Positions 7,853-16,188 of a stretch of 50,647 nt of DNA are shown here, one piece after another (position 1 is the first letter of the stretch; the number at the start of each line of letters is the position of its first letter). The position numbers and the translations under genes are program-made. Origin of the DNA: Deltaproteobacteria bacterium (GTDB lineage: Bacteria; Desulfobacterota; Desulfuromonadia; Desulfuromonadales; JAAYDE01); NCBI GenBank assembly GCA_016934985.1, contig JAFGRU010000055.1, positions 1-50,647 on the forward strand, in the 5' to 3' direction. The notes beneath the pieces were generated by a model. The model was given only the letters and a program-made list of their open reading frames with translations. It made no database searches and was not told where the DNA came from.

Positions 7853-8549
7853 GTAAACTCCTTTTAAAAACTGGTCGCAGTGAATACTTCCTGTTCTTGT
7901 CGGCCACCCGTTTAAAAACCGGGGGATGTGCCCCCTGGAATAGGTAGCGCGAGGCCGGCAGCACCGTGCCGGCAATGCCGAAATCACTCAGGACTTCTTT
8001 CAGATAGCAAAGGTCCGCGGGCGAAACCATGCCTGGCAGGAGGACGAGGCTGTCCCCCACAGCCCCATCCTCAGCCAGACACTCGATCATTGCCCGTACA
8101 GTAGAAGAAAAACCATCGGCGTGGGTGCCCTGATAGCTGGGTGTGGAAACGGCTACAAGGGCTGGCAATGAATTTTGGTCACGCTCTTTGCGGTACTCGT
8201 GTAAAAGCTGCTTGAGATCCTCCCCGATGGTCTCCGCCAAACAGGTGGGCACGATGCCGATCGTGGAGGGCCGGTACTGGTTGATAACATTATCGAGGGC
8301 AACAAAGAGATTACTCCTGCCCCCGAAAAGCGCCGAAGAGTCATGAAAATTGCTGCTGGCGATATCCATGGGTTCACGGAAATGACCGATCAGGTAGCGG
8401 CGGATAAAGGTGCTGCAGCCCTGGGAGCGGTGCAACAGGCAGATGGAATTTTCGACTCCGGCAAAAGCCATGACCGCACCCAGGGAGGAGCAGGTTGTGC
8501 AGGCGTTGCGGGTCATGGCAAAAGGTTGAGTATTGGCTGGGAAAGTCAT
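7776..8549 (-). pseudogene. Truncated NifN/NifE-like nitrogenase component 1 family protein
   Basis: The first roughly 195 residues from the ATG at 8549 match the nitrogenase component 1 family used in cofactor assembly. Conserved landmarks are NACTTCSSLGA, LLHRSQGC (C45), GHFREPMDIASS, FGGRSNL and IGIVPTCLAETIGEDL. Family members are usually well over 400 residues. Here the likeness stops at about SDFGIAGTVLPAS, just where relatives continue with the second domain. The remaining roughly 58 residues are unrelated and run into the ferredoxin gene. I read this as an internal deletion or 3' truncation. A good ribosome site (AAAGGTGG) and a sigma-54 promoter remain. NifN, NifE or another paralog cannot be told apart from this half. 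Confidence 0.75.
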
Positions 8550-8610
8550 GAGCCCACCTTTTCCGTAAATGGTTGCGTTCCTCGGTTTCCCATTGTTGCC
8601 TTTGTTATAT

Positions 8611-8627
8611 GGCAACGGTTGTGCCAA
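8611..8627 (-). promoter_or_regulatory. Sigma-54 (-24/-12) promoter of the nif accessory operon
   Basis: On the minus strand the sequence reads TTGGCACAACCGTTGCC. The invariant GG and GC are exactly 10 bases apart, matching the consensus TGGCAC-N5-TTGC. It lies about 60 bases upstream of the ATG at 8549. No canonical NifA site (TGT-N10-ACA) was found within about 180 bases upstream. Confidence 0.85.
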
Positions 8628-8776
8628 CCTTGTTTTTCGTAATATTTTCAGACTGTTAGAATAGCTCCTGGCTGTTCGTGAAGAACCAGGGAAAAGAAAA
8701 AACCCCAAAAAAACCCTGCCTTTGATTTGCAACATATTGAAATAATGAGTTTTTCAGGAAAATCCAGGTGCCCCCG

Positions 8777-8832
8777 CAGGTCTTACAAATATTTCCGGGC
8801 CATGGGGTTATCGGAAATATTTGTAAGACCTG
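8777..8832. repeat. 21-bp perfect inverted repeat upstream of the nif promoter
   Basis: The arm CAGGTCTTACAAATATTTCC plus one G at 8777-8797 is exactly complementary to 8812-8832, with a 14-base loop (8798-8811). It sits about 150 bases upstream of the sigma-54 promoter, between the HDOD gene stop and the nifN-like gene. No T-run follows on either strand, so it is not a simple terminator. An enhancer or operator, or a transposable palindrome, is possible. Confidence 0.8.
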
Positions 8833-9061
8833 GTGCATCCACCGGAAAAAAAGATGGGATTTTGGTATGAAATAATTGAAATCTGGTGATTATTCAGTCA
8901 ATGGACTTGTGCCACCCGAAAGGCGGCCATTTAGCTCTCAGGGTTAAGGCCATGCGGTTTTTAGAGTGGGTGGGGCAAGGTAATTCCCGGGCAGGATCAG
9001 GTGATAAATGATGAAAAAAACGGATTGTGTTCAACTGGAATCAAAGCTCTCACCTTCCGGC

Positions 9062-10624
9062 CTAACTGATCTGACTCTGTTTGATCGCCATCGCCATTTG
9101 GTTGCGCAGGGTCTTCAGGGAGTTGAACTGCTCGGTATCAAGCGTCTCTCCCGTCTTATCGTAGCCGCAATAAATCATCCCGACCGGCTTGCCGCCAATG
9201 AGGATCGGGTAGAGAAGGAAGCTGGGGCAGAAAATATGTCCCTTGAACCATTTCGGTTTGAAATCGCTGAGTTCCGTGTCAAAGATATCGCGGATGTAAA
9301 GGTCCTTGTTTTCGCGCATCGCCATGTTAAACAAATCGTTCTGCTCAGGATTCAACAGGAAACTGAATATGCCCAGGATTTTTGCCGTATTGGCACCCAG
9401 GCCGAAACGGGCCCGCATCTGCGCAGCACGTGGATCTTTGAAAAAAATCACCACCCGGTCAAAACCGATACCGAGATAGATGGTTTCGAGGATCATGCCG
9501 ACAACGTTGTCGAGACTGAAATCCTCGAGCATGACGTTGGTAATCTCCTGGATGCCGGTCTGCAATTTCTGCTTGCGTTCCTCCTGCAGGGTGAGCTTTT
9601 CGGTCGGTTTGGCCGGCTCAGAGATTTCAAAGCGACCAAGTGATGTCAGCGGAGCCGCAGCAGGCTCTTCGATAGTCGGCTTGCGTTCTGATATTTCCTC
9701 AGCTTTTAAACTGCGCTCATCCAGGCGCCTTAAGTCTGTGGAATCAAGCTGCAAGGCTTCGGAAAAACTCTTCAATTCCTTAATGGCAGCCTCCATCATC
9801 CCGGCCACTTCATGTTCGCGCAAAGGGTAAAGTTTTTGGTACTTTTCCAAAACCTGTTTCAGATGATTTTCCCGGGCCTGTGGCGGCACGTTTATGGTGA
9901 TGTCACAGAGTTCATTGGCTAAATGAGGAAGCAGCTGATGGTGATCAACCTTTTTAGCATCCTTTTTCAGCTTCTTTTCATCGGGCAGCTCCATGCTGAT
10001 GATGATCTTTTCCGGTAAACCCCAGGATTTCGCGACGCCAATGCCGAGATCATTAAAACTGACTCCCAGGACGCGTCGGCTGGCCTGGATCTCGTCAACC
10101 TCCCCCTCCTCCAGCAATTGCTGATAAACGGCAAACTCCTCGGGGAAATAATACATCGCCAGCAGCCGGCCGAAGTTGTGGAACATGGCGCCGATATAAA
10201 AGGTTTCCCAGCCATCCAGATCAAGATTTTTAGCCAGATTGCGGGCCAGAATAGCGCTCAAAAAAGCCGAGAGGACCGCCTCTTTGACATGCTCTGATTT
10301 CGATTTGTCCTGAAGGTGTTCAAAGAAGATCATCCCGGCAGCAGAGCACTGGACCTCCTCAAAACCGAGCACCACCACCGCGCGCGAGATGGTGGAAATG
10401 GTTCCGGAAAATTGGCCGTACATAGCTGAGTTGGAAACCTTCAGCAGCCGACTGGTCAGGGAATAATCGCGCAGTATCAACTCAGCCAGCTGGCCGGCCG
10501 ATGAATCACCGCTGGGGGATGCTTTACATGTAATTTCACTGATATTTTGCGAGATAGCCGGGAAGCTCTCCTCTTGCTGCAACCGGTTGATCAACTCTTG
10601 GACAGTATCCGTCCCATTACTCAT
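9062..10624 (-). CDS. HDOD domain signalling protein with C-terminal GAF-like domain
   Basis: A 520-residue cytoplasmic protein. Residues about 20-215 form a HDOD domain, a catalytically degraded relative of HD phosphohydrolases. It shows FPAISQNI, LTSRLLKVSNSAMYG, AVVVLGFEEV and HNFGRLLAMYYFPEEF. After a charged linker (about 240-345), residues about 350-515 look like a GAF domain (VGMILETIYLGIGFDRVVIFF, KPVGMIYCGYDK). HDOD-GAF proteins are regulatory and often connected to chemotaxis, motility or second-messenger pathways; the partner here is unknown. It is transcribed alone on the minus strand. Confidence 0.85.
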   Translation of the reverse strand: MSNGTDTVQELINRLQQEESFPAISQNISEITCKASPSGDSSAGQLAELILRDYSLTSRLLKVSNSAMYGQFSGTISTISRAVVVLGFEEVQCSAAGMIFFEHLQDKSKSEHVKEAVLSAFLSAILARNLAKNLDLDGWETFYIGAMFHNFGRLLAMYYFPEEFAVYQQLLEEGEVDEIQASRRVLGVSFNDLGIGVAKSWGLPEKIIISMELPDEKKLKKDAKKVDHHQLLPHLANELCDITINVPPQARENHLKQVLEKYQKLYPLREHEVAGMMEAAIKELKSFSEALQLDSTDLRRLDERSLKAEEISERKPTIEEPAAAPLTSLGRFEISEPAKPTEKLTLQEERKQKLQTGIQEITNVMLEDFSLDNVVGMILETIYLGIGFDRVVIFFKDPRAAQMRARFGLGANTAKILGIFSFLLNPEQNDLFNMAMRENKDLYIRDIFDTELSDFKPKWFKGHIFCPSFLLYPILIGGKPVGMIYCGYDKTGETLDTEQFNSLKTLRNQMAMAIKQSQIS

Positions 10625-10983
10625 TTAAAACCTCATCGAGAGATGTTAGCACTGCGGGAAATCAGGCTGTTCCGCAAATTTAAACTGACAGTTGATAAAA
10701 AACCACTTTTGGGGAGGTCGCGCCGTTGGCGACCGGCGGCGCCCGGACATCGGGCCTTCCGCAAGGTCCTTAATTATATCACACTGTTGCCACGAGAAAA
10801 CTCCGGCCCAGGAATTTGTCGTACTTGGGGGCTCGTAACAAGAAAATGGAAAATCAAGAGCAGATAATCGCAAAATCGAGAGCGAACAGCGGATTCGGCC
10901 TGCGGCGTCATGGCGGCAGTCATCGCCGAGACATCAAGCGAGCCGATGATGGCAAAGAAGGTAGTACAAGCGACAATGGTTTT
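10625..10983. other. Intergenic region, no gene seen
   Basis: This stretch separates the HDOD gene start from the 3' end of the outer-membrane protein gene, both on the minus strand. It contains a GC-rich part near 10715-10740 with a six-base inverted repeat (GGTCGC, GCGACC). No further feature can be supported. Confidence 0.4.
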
Positions 10984-11556
10984 TCAAAAGCGATACCTGA
11001 GGCCGACCGCCAGCGCGTTGGAGCCCCCTTTGTGGGCGAACAGGCCGTAGCCGGTGGAGCGATGATGGAGGCGGGTCAGCAGTTCCAGTTCCGGTCGGCC
11101 GGCAAAGGGAACAATGGCCAGCTCGATCATCCAGTAGACCAGAAGCTGGCTGCTGTCGCCGTCATTCTCGATCTCGACCTCCGGCTTGCTGGTAGCGTAG
11201 GAGAGGCCCATGCCGAAGGCGGCGCTTGTTTCCAACCATTCGTCCCAGAAGAACGGCTCCCAGCGCAGCACACCCAGGGCGTTGAACTCCCAGTGTTCCT
11301 GCAACTTAAAATGGCGGACAACCTGCCCCTCGATCTCATAGCTGAGCAGGTTTTTATACCCTCCCAGGCGGCGGGCCAGGGTGGCCGCCAGCAGATAGGA
11401 GTCCTCTGAGGCCACCTCTTCGCCACTGAAGAAGTCGTCCCACTTGTTACCGGTCAGCTGCCCGGCATAGAGGCTGACAGCCATATCCCCCGGCCCGGCA
11501 AACGCCGAACCGAACCCGATCGACAACAGCAACAACAACAGGCAAAGGACACGCAT
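10984..11556 (-). CDS. PagL-like acyloxyacyl hydrolase / outer-membrane beta-barrel
   Basis: A 190-residue outer-membrane protein with a clear signal peptide (cleavage likely after AFA, residue 20). The C-terminus ends in an alternating strand with final Phe (LAVGLRYRF), the usual beta-barrel assembly signal. Near the C-terminus RLHHRSTGYGLF places His165 and Ser167 in the H-x-S arrangement of the lipid A 3-O-deacylase PagL family, so lipid A deacylation is the best guess. Activity is not certain because the family is divergent. The ATG at 11556 has a strong AGGAGG ribosome site. Confidence 0.7.
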   Translation of the reverse strand: MRVLCLLLLLLSIGFGSAFAGPGDMAVSLYAGQLTGNKWDDFFSGEEVASEDSYLLAATLARRLGGYKNLLSYEIEGQVVRHFKLQEHWEFNALGVLRWEPFFWDEWLETSAAFGMGLSYATSKPEVEIENDGDSSQLLVYWMIELAIVPFAGRPELELLTRLHHRSTGYGLFAHKGGSNALAVGLRYRF

Positions 11557-12016
11557 AGGGCACCTCCTGTTTTTTTAAAGATTACACGATTGCTGCTCGA
11601 TTTCAGAGTTTCAAACAACAAACAGAAAAGGACCGCGATCTTGAAAGCAGCCCTTTTTGCGAGCGAGCAAAACTGCCTGATTCTTAAAGGCTATTGTGAT
11701 CAACTCCCGCCGAACAGGGCATCCGGCCCATCATAGCCGGGCAGTCATCCTTTGGCTGGATTTCTGTTTAATTTTGTCGATGGATTTCCAGGAGCGGTTG
11801 GAAGGTCAACCTCCCACGCCGTTTCAATATGCACAAAGAATCTCGATAATTTAAGCTGTCGGGTAATTGCTCTAAGAATAATTTTTAATATAATTAAAAA
11901 TTACTGGGGGAAATCATAACCTTTGACCAGAAGCCCGCCCCGGCCTTATTGCTGTGCCCCGGCCGGTCCGCGACAAGCCCCCTATCAACTTCCAATGTAG
12001 GATAAGGAACGCATAG
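11557..12016. other. Divergent intergenic region before gltA
   Basis: This region must hold the promoters of the minus-strand outer-membrane gene and of gltA. Around 11870-11900 it is very AT-rich and includes a 10-base palindrome. Closer to gltA, GCCCCGGCC occurs twice as a direct repeat. No additional gene is supported. Confidence 0.5.
11880..11902. promoter_or_regulatory. AT-rich palindrome upstream of gltA
   Basis: AATTTTTAAT at 11880-11889 is mirrored by ATTAAAAATT at 11893-11902 with a 3-base spacer. It lies about 115 bases upstream of the gltA start, a typical place for an operator or an AT-rich promoter element. The binding protein is unknown. Confidence 0.35.
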
Positions 12017-13321
12017 ATGAGCAAAAAAACTTTCACCCTGACTAATGACCAAACTGGCGAAAACTGGACCTTTCCGGTCGTCGAAAGCACGCAGGGACCA
12101 AGCGCCATCGACATCCGCCCCCTTTTCGCCAAGACCGGCCACCTGACTCTCGATCCCGGTTTTACTTCGACGGCAAGCTGCAGCTCGGGTCTCACCTTTA
12201 TCGACGGGGACGAGGGAATCCTCCAGCACCGCGGTTATGACATCCGCGACCTGGCCGAAAACACCAGCTTTCTGGAGGTGGCCCACACGCTTCTCTATGG
12301 TGATTTGCCGAACCGGAAGGAAAAAGAGGAATTCGAAAAAAATATCATCTACCACACCATGGTTCACGAGCAAATTCACCATTTTTTCCGCGGCTTCCGC
12401 AGAGACGCCCATCCCATGGCCATCATGTGTGGTGTCGTCGGGGCATTATCGTCCTTTTATCACGATTCCCTGGATATCTGGGATCCTCGCCAGAGAGAAA
12501 TTTCCGCTCATCGCCTAATCGCAAAAATTCCGACCCTGGCGGCCATGAGTCTCAAATACATGCTGGGCCAGCCCTTTGTCTATCCCCGGAACGACATGAG
12601 TTATGCCGAAAATTTTCTCCATATGTGCTTTTCTGTCCCGGCCGAGCGCTACCAACCAAGCCCGGCCCTGGTCAAGGCCATGGATAAAATCCTTATTCTC
12701 CATGCCGACCATGAACAGAATGCCTCCACCTCGACGGTACGCCTGGCCGGCTCTTCCCAGGCCAATCCTTTTGCCTGCATCGCCTCCGGCATCGCTTCTC
12801 TCTGGGGTCCAGCCCACGGCGGCGCCAACCAGGCCGTGCTGGAAATGCTCAAGCAAATCGGCCACAAAAACAACATCCCCCAATACCTGGAAAAAGCCAA
12901 GGATAAGGACGACCCCTTCCGGCTCATGGGTTTCGGACATCGGGTTTATAAAAACTACGATCCCCGGGCTGCCGTTCTTAAAAGCTCCAGCGATGCGGTT
13001 CTCGACGAGCTGGGCGTGGATGACCCGATGTTGGAACTGGCGCGGGAACTGGAAAGTATTGCGCTTGAGGATGATTATTTTATCGAACGCAAACTTTTCC
13101 CCAATGTCGACTTTTATTCCGGCATTATCCTCAAGGCCATGGGCTTCCCCACGGAGATGTTTACCGTTCTGTTTGCCGTAGCGCGAACCGTCGGCTGGAT
13201 ATCGCAATGGAAAGAGATGATCGAAGAACCGGGGCATCGTATCGGCCGCCCCCGCCAGGTCTACAACGGTCCAACCCTGCGACCGGTGCTACCCCTCAAA
13301 AAACGCCCTGCCAAGGGCTGA
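12017..13321 (+). CDS. gltA: Citrate synthase (type II)
   Basis: Forms citrate from acetyl-CoA and oxaloacetate, the entry step of the TCA cycle. At 434 residues it matches the length of hexameric GltA of Gram-negative bacteria (E. coli 427). Active-site segments are all present: [29 protein letters not shown] and NVDFYSG. The N-terminal extension with the small beta domain (residues 1-60) is of the type II form. A good ribosome site (ATAAGGAA) precedes the ATG. The gene appears monocistronic. Confidence 0.95.
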   Translation: MSKKTFTLTNDQTGENWTFPVVESTQGPSAIDIRPLFAKTGHLTLDPGFTSTASCSSGLTFIDGDEGILQHRGYDIRDLAENTSFLEVAHTLLYGDLPNRKEKEEFEKNIIYHTMVHEQIHHFFRGFRRDAHPMAIMCGVVGALSSFYHDSLDIWDPRQREISAHRLIAKIPTLAAMSLKYMLGQPFVYPRNDMSYAENFLHMCFSVPAERYQPSPALVKAMDKILILHADHEQNASTSTVRLAGSSQANPFACIASGIASLWGPAHGGANQAVLEMLKQIGHKNNIPQYLEKAKDKDDPFRLMGFGHRVYKNYDPRAAVLKSSSDAVLDELGVDDPMLELARELESIALEDDYFIERKLFPNVDFYSGIILKAMGFPTEMFTVLFAVARTVGWISQWKEMIEEPGHRIGRPRQVYNGPTLRPVLPLKKRPAKG

Positions 13322-13360
13322 TATTATGGGAGTGTAAACCGCAAAAGCTTGAGAAAAAAA

Positions 13361-13393
13361 CGGGGTGAAACGGTTGACTACCGTTTCACCCCG
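13361..13393 (-). terminator. Strong hairpin terminator between gltA and a small minus-strand gene
   Basis: CGGGGTGAAACGG (13361-13373) pairs perfectly with CCGTTTCACCCCG (13381-13393) around a 7-base loop. On the minus strand seven T residues follow directly (13360-13354), so it best terminates the small gene at 13480-13710. It may also stop gltA transcripts, but there is no T-run on the plus strand. Confidence 0.8.
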
Positions 13394-13479
13394 CCAATAA
13401 AGAAGTGGAGACAAAAGATTTTATTTACAAAATCAGGCTCCCCCCCCAGGAAGAGCCCCAATGGCCCATCTGCAATCGG

Positions 13480-13710
13480 TTAACTCTGACATGAGCCATC
13501 TTTTTTCTGGTCTTTGATGCGGTCACGAGTCTGATCTTTGGCCAGGTCAACCCGGACATCCTGCTTTTGAATATAGCTCTGGCAAGAGGTGTCCTTTTTA
13601 CGGATCTGATCCTTTTTCTGTATTTTATCCCCAGCGAAGGAGAAACCTGCACAGAAGAAAACCAGCAGAAGAACCGTCAATCCCGTTTTCAGCATTCCCG
13701 ACATACTCAT
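13480..13710 (-). CDS. Small secreted charged protein (76 aa)
   Basis: The start at 13710 (MSMSGMLKTG) is chosen because GGAGG lies nine bases upstream; longer in-frame starts lack one. Residues 1-26 form a signal peptide ending FSFAGD. The mature part of about 50 residues is almost entirely Lys, Asp, Gln and Arg in a loose repeat (DKIQKKDQIRKKD, DVRVDLAKDQTRDRIKDQKKD), with Cys-Gln-Ser occurring twice (TSCQS, GSCQS). It is probably periplasmic and unstructured or coiled-coil. No known family was recognised. Confidence 0.65.
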   Translation of the reverse strand: MSMSGMLKTGLTVLLLVFFCAGFSFAGDKIQKKDQIRKKDTSCQSYIQKQDVRVDLAKDQTRDRIKDQKKDGSCQS

Positions 13711-14068
13711 CTTGAACCTCCATTTTATCGTAAATTGAAATCGTTTCACCGCCCCTTGTGGACAGTCATTCTTAAAACGGAATTGGAAGAAAAAGGTTAC
13801 AAAAATTTCTTTAGAACAAGGATGAGCAAAAAATCCAGGCACCTGAGATAGGGAAGCTTATCCTTGAAACCGGAAATTAGTCTTGTCATCAGGGGATGAT
13901 TTGTCTAAATTCTTGGTTGGCAATTTATTTGGAGGGTTGGCGGCCCCGCATAAACCTTTGGAGGTTCGACAGGGCAACAACGCTTTGAAATTTAGCTTAA
14001 TAAAAAATTCTTAAATTAATCAGATTCTTACAAACTTATTTTCCAATCGCCCGAGAAAAACTGCAGAC
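13711..14068. other. Divergent intergenic region
   Basis: This region separates the small secreted-protein gene from the LysE-family gene and must carry both promoters. The part after 13980 is AT-rich. No specific promoter, RNA or repeat could be defined. Confidence 0.4.
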
Positions 14069-14695
14069 ATGATCCCCATTGAAACCCTGGCAACATTTTT
14101 TGCGGCATCCCTTCTACTGGCCCTGGCCCCTGGTCCTGACAATATTTTTGTCCTGACTCAGTCCGCAGTGCACGGTCGTAAGGCCGGCCTGATCGTTACC
14201 CTGGGTCTCTGTACCGGGCTGATTGTCCATACCGCGGCCGTGGCTTTAGGCGTCGCCATTATCTTCCAGACCTCGGCCATAGCTTTCACAGGGCTGAAGC
14301 TTTTCGGCGCCGTTTACCTCATCTACCTTGCCTGGCATGCTTTCCGGGCCTCGGCCACAACCATAGAGGTCGAACGCAACAACGGGCTTAACGGCGGGAA
14401 ACTGTACCGGAGGGGCATCATCATGAACGTCACCAACCCCAAGGTTTCCATCTTCTTTCTCGCTTTCCTGCCCCAGTTTGCCGACCCCGCACGAGGCCCC
14501 CTGACTTTGCAGATCGTACTGCTGGGGATGGTATTCATCCTCTCCACGGTTCTGATTTTCGGCGGCGTGGCAGTGCTGGCCGGCACCTTGGGACAATGGC
14601 TCAATCGCTCGCCGAAGATTCAGCAGCTCATGAATCGGACGGCAGGGCTGGTGTTCGTCACACTAGCATTGAAGCTGGCAACAACGGAGCGGTGA
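14069..14695 (+). CDS. LysE/RhtB family amino acid exporter
   Basis: A 208-residue inner-membrane protein with about six hydrophobic segments. The N-terminal LALAPGPDNIFVLTQS is the family signature, and MNVTNPKVSIFFLAFLPQF is the second conserved block. Family members export lysine, homoserine, threonine or related amino acids; the substrate here cannot be told. A ribosome site is not obvious. The downstream HNH gene begins 36 bases later and may be cotranscribed. Confidence 0.85.
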   Translation: MIPIETLATFFAASLLLALAPGPDNIFVLTQSAVHGRKAGLIVTLGLCTGLIVHTAAVALGVAIIFQTSAIAFTGLKLFGAVYLIYLAWHAFRASATTIEVERNNGLNGGKLYRRGIIMNVTNPKVSIFFLAFLPQFADPARGPLTLQIVLLGMVFILSTVLIFGGVAVLAGTLGQWLNRSPKIQQLMNRTAGLVFVTLALKLATTER

Positions 14696-14731
14696 CCAGT
14701 TATAAAAAGAAGTTTTTTTCATGAGGGAGCA

Positions 14732-15121
14732 ATGAGACCTAAAAAACCGGCATCAGGCCAAGACAAAGCAGAAGAATTCATGGCTCAGGCCCGACGGGAA
14801 CAGCAGGGCCGCATGCAAGGCTACCGGGAGCGTGCCCTGAAGCTGTTCCCCGCAGTCTGCGCCCGTTGCGGTCGTGAGTTTGAAGGAAAAAAGCTGGCCC
14901 AGCTCACCGTTCACCACAAAGATCACAACCACGACAACAATCCGCCCGACGGCAGCAATTGGGAACTCCTCTGCCTCTACTGCCACGAAAATGAACATTC
15001 CCGCAGCTTCCACGAGGATTGGTACGACGTCACCACGGCGGGCGAAGAAGAGCAAAAACCATCCACCACGTTTAAACCTTTTGCCGGGCTGGAGGGCTTG
15101 TTGAAGGACAAGAAAGAATAG
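14732..15121 (+). CDS. YajD-type HNH nuclease family protein
   Basis: A 129-residue cytosolic protein. The HNH fold is visible: zinc-binding C43-x-x-C46 and C81-x-x-C84, with the core TVHHKDHNHDNNPPDGSNWELLC (His61, His62, Asn76) and His85/His89. This matches the E. coli YajD family. The N-terminus is a charged helix and the C-terminus a disordered tail. It may bind or cut nucleic acids, but a physiological role is not known. GGGAGC lies upstream of the ATG. Confidence 0.85.
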   Translation: MRPKKPASGQDKAEEFMAQARREQQGRMQGYRERALKLFPAVCARCGREFEGKKLAQLTVHHKDHNHDNNPPDGSNWELLCLYCHENEHSRSFHEDWYDVTTAGEEEQKPSTTFKPFAGLEGLLKDKKE

Positions 15122-15485
15122 GGAAAGGCGATCTGAAGTAGCAACCTGAAAAGGTATTTTAATTGTCGTAAATCAGGGCATGGCTTCTTTGGAAACAGCA
15201 ATTTTCCCAGGCCTGATTGATCCCAGGAAATTCCAGGGCGCCAATAGCGGGATAACTTTTTGAAATTCACTTCTTTAAGGCGTCGATTGCCGGTCAATAT
15301 CAGATAAAAACAAGAAAGCCCCTTCTGAAAACGAAGGGGCTTTTGACTTTTAATTGGCCTTATCCACTGAGACAACCAACAGGGGAAGACGGCAGTTGCT
15401 CCAGCGAAACCTTACGAGTTTCGAAAAAATTATAAAGCCACCGGCAGAAAATTCCCCTGTAAAACTTTGGGGCAGCGAAACGCTG
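15122..15485. other. Convergent intergenic region with terminator
   Basis: This lies between the HNH gene and the oppositely oriented cysteine hydrolase. Apart from the hairpin at 15317-15345, nothing else was recognised. Confidence 0.5.
15317..15345 (+). terminator. Bidirectional rho-independent terminator
   Basis: AGCCCCTTC (15317-15325) and GAAGGGGCT (15333-15341) form a perfect 9-bp stem with a 7-base loop. T-rich tracts lie on both sides (TTTTGACTTTT on plus; TTTCTTGTTTTT on minus). It can serve both the HNH gene and the convergent liv-hydrolase operon. Confidence 0.85.
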
Positions 15486-16157
15486 CTACTCCGCCAGAAA
15501 ACCAAGCATTTCTTCACTGGAAACCACGTGGCAGTAAATCATGTTCAGAATTTCCAGTTCCTGGTAGTGCAGTTCGTCGGTGCCTGCGGCACAACAATCT
15601 TCAACCACAATGACATTGAAGCTTTCATCGGCCAGGCTTCTCACCGAGGAGGAAATGCACTGATCAGTAAAAATCCCTGTAACAACGACATTCTTGATCC
15701 CCATATTATTGAGAATAAGACGCAAATTGCTGCCGGTCAGGGCACTGTCCGTGGTCTTGCAGATAACGATTTCATCCCCTTGGGGAGCAAGTTCCGGAAC
15801 AACCTGAGATTCATCACTTTCTTTCGGCAGGAGCAGATAATTCCAACCCGGCTTCTTCTGGCTCAAGGAGCGATCCCGGCCATCATTTTTCAGGCATGCA
15901 ATGCGGGCAAAGATAACATCGATCCCTTCCGTGCGAAATTTTTGGATCAATTTTGCCGTGGTTGGAATAACCTGAGTGTTCATTCGCTTCATGAACGGTT
16001 CCCAACGTTTTCGGGTTTCAGGGTCTTCCGACGGCTGAAGATAAGTGTTCTGGATATCGATAACCAGCATGGCGGTTTCGCTTTTTTTGAGCTCAATATC
16101 CTCAGGTTCCGGCGCCATTTCGTAATAAAAAGAACGATATTTGGTTTTCCAATCCAT
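15486..16157 (-). CDS. Isochorismatase-family cysteine hydrolase
   Basis: A 223-residue cytosolic hydrolase of the isochorismatase/nicotinamidase superfamily. The catalytic triad is visible as D34 (MLVIDIQNTYL), K134 (VICKTTDSAL) and C167 (GIFTDQCISSSVRS). Relatives hydrolyse C-N bonds in biuret, ureidoacrylate, N-carbamoylsarcosine or nicotinamide, among others. I start at the ATG at 16157, because GGGGG lies a normal distance upstream; the ATG two codons earlier touches that site. It is the last gene of the liv-type operon, 31 bases after livM. It probably acts on the compound imported by the transporter, or on a product of it. Confidence 0.8.
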   Translation of the reverse strand: MDWKTKYRSFYYEMAPEPEDIELKKSETAMLVIDIQNTYLQPSEDPETRKRWEPFMKRMNTQVIPTTAKLIQKFRTEGIDVIFARIACLKNDGRDRSLSQKKPGWNYLLLPKESDESQVVPELAPQGDEIVICKTTDSALTGSNLRLILNNMGIKNVVVTGIFTDQCISSSVRSLADESFNVIVVEDCCAAGTDELHYQELEILNMIYCHVVSSEEMLGFLAE

Positions 16158-16188
16158 TTTCATCCCCCTATATTTATCTTTTTCAAAT

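Noticed and set aside
8680-8705. Possible NifA site near CTGTTCGTGAAGAACCAGG
   Set aside because: The spacing from TGT does not give ACA after 10 bases (it reads CCA), so it does not meet the TGT-N10-ACA consensus.
8777-8832. Reading the 21-bp palindrome as a rho-independent terminator of the HDOD gene
   Set aside because: No T-run follows the stem on either strand, and it lies over 200 bases from the HDOD stop codon.
9008-9643. Long plus-strand frame of 211 codons
   Set aside because: It lies almost entirely antisense to the HDOD-GAF gene, whose domains and codon pattern are convincing; the plus frame has no family likeness.
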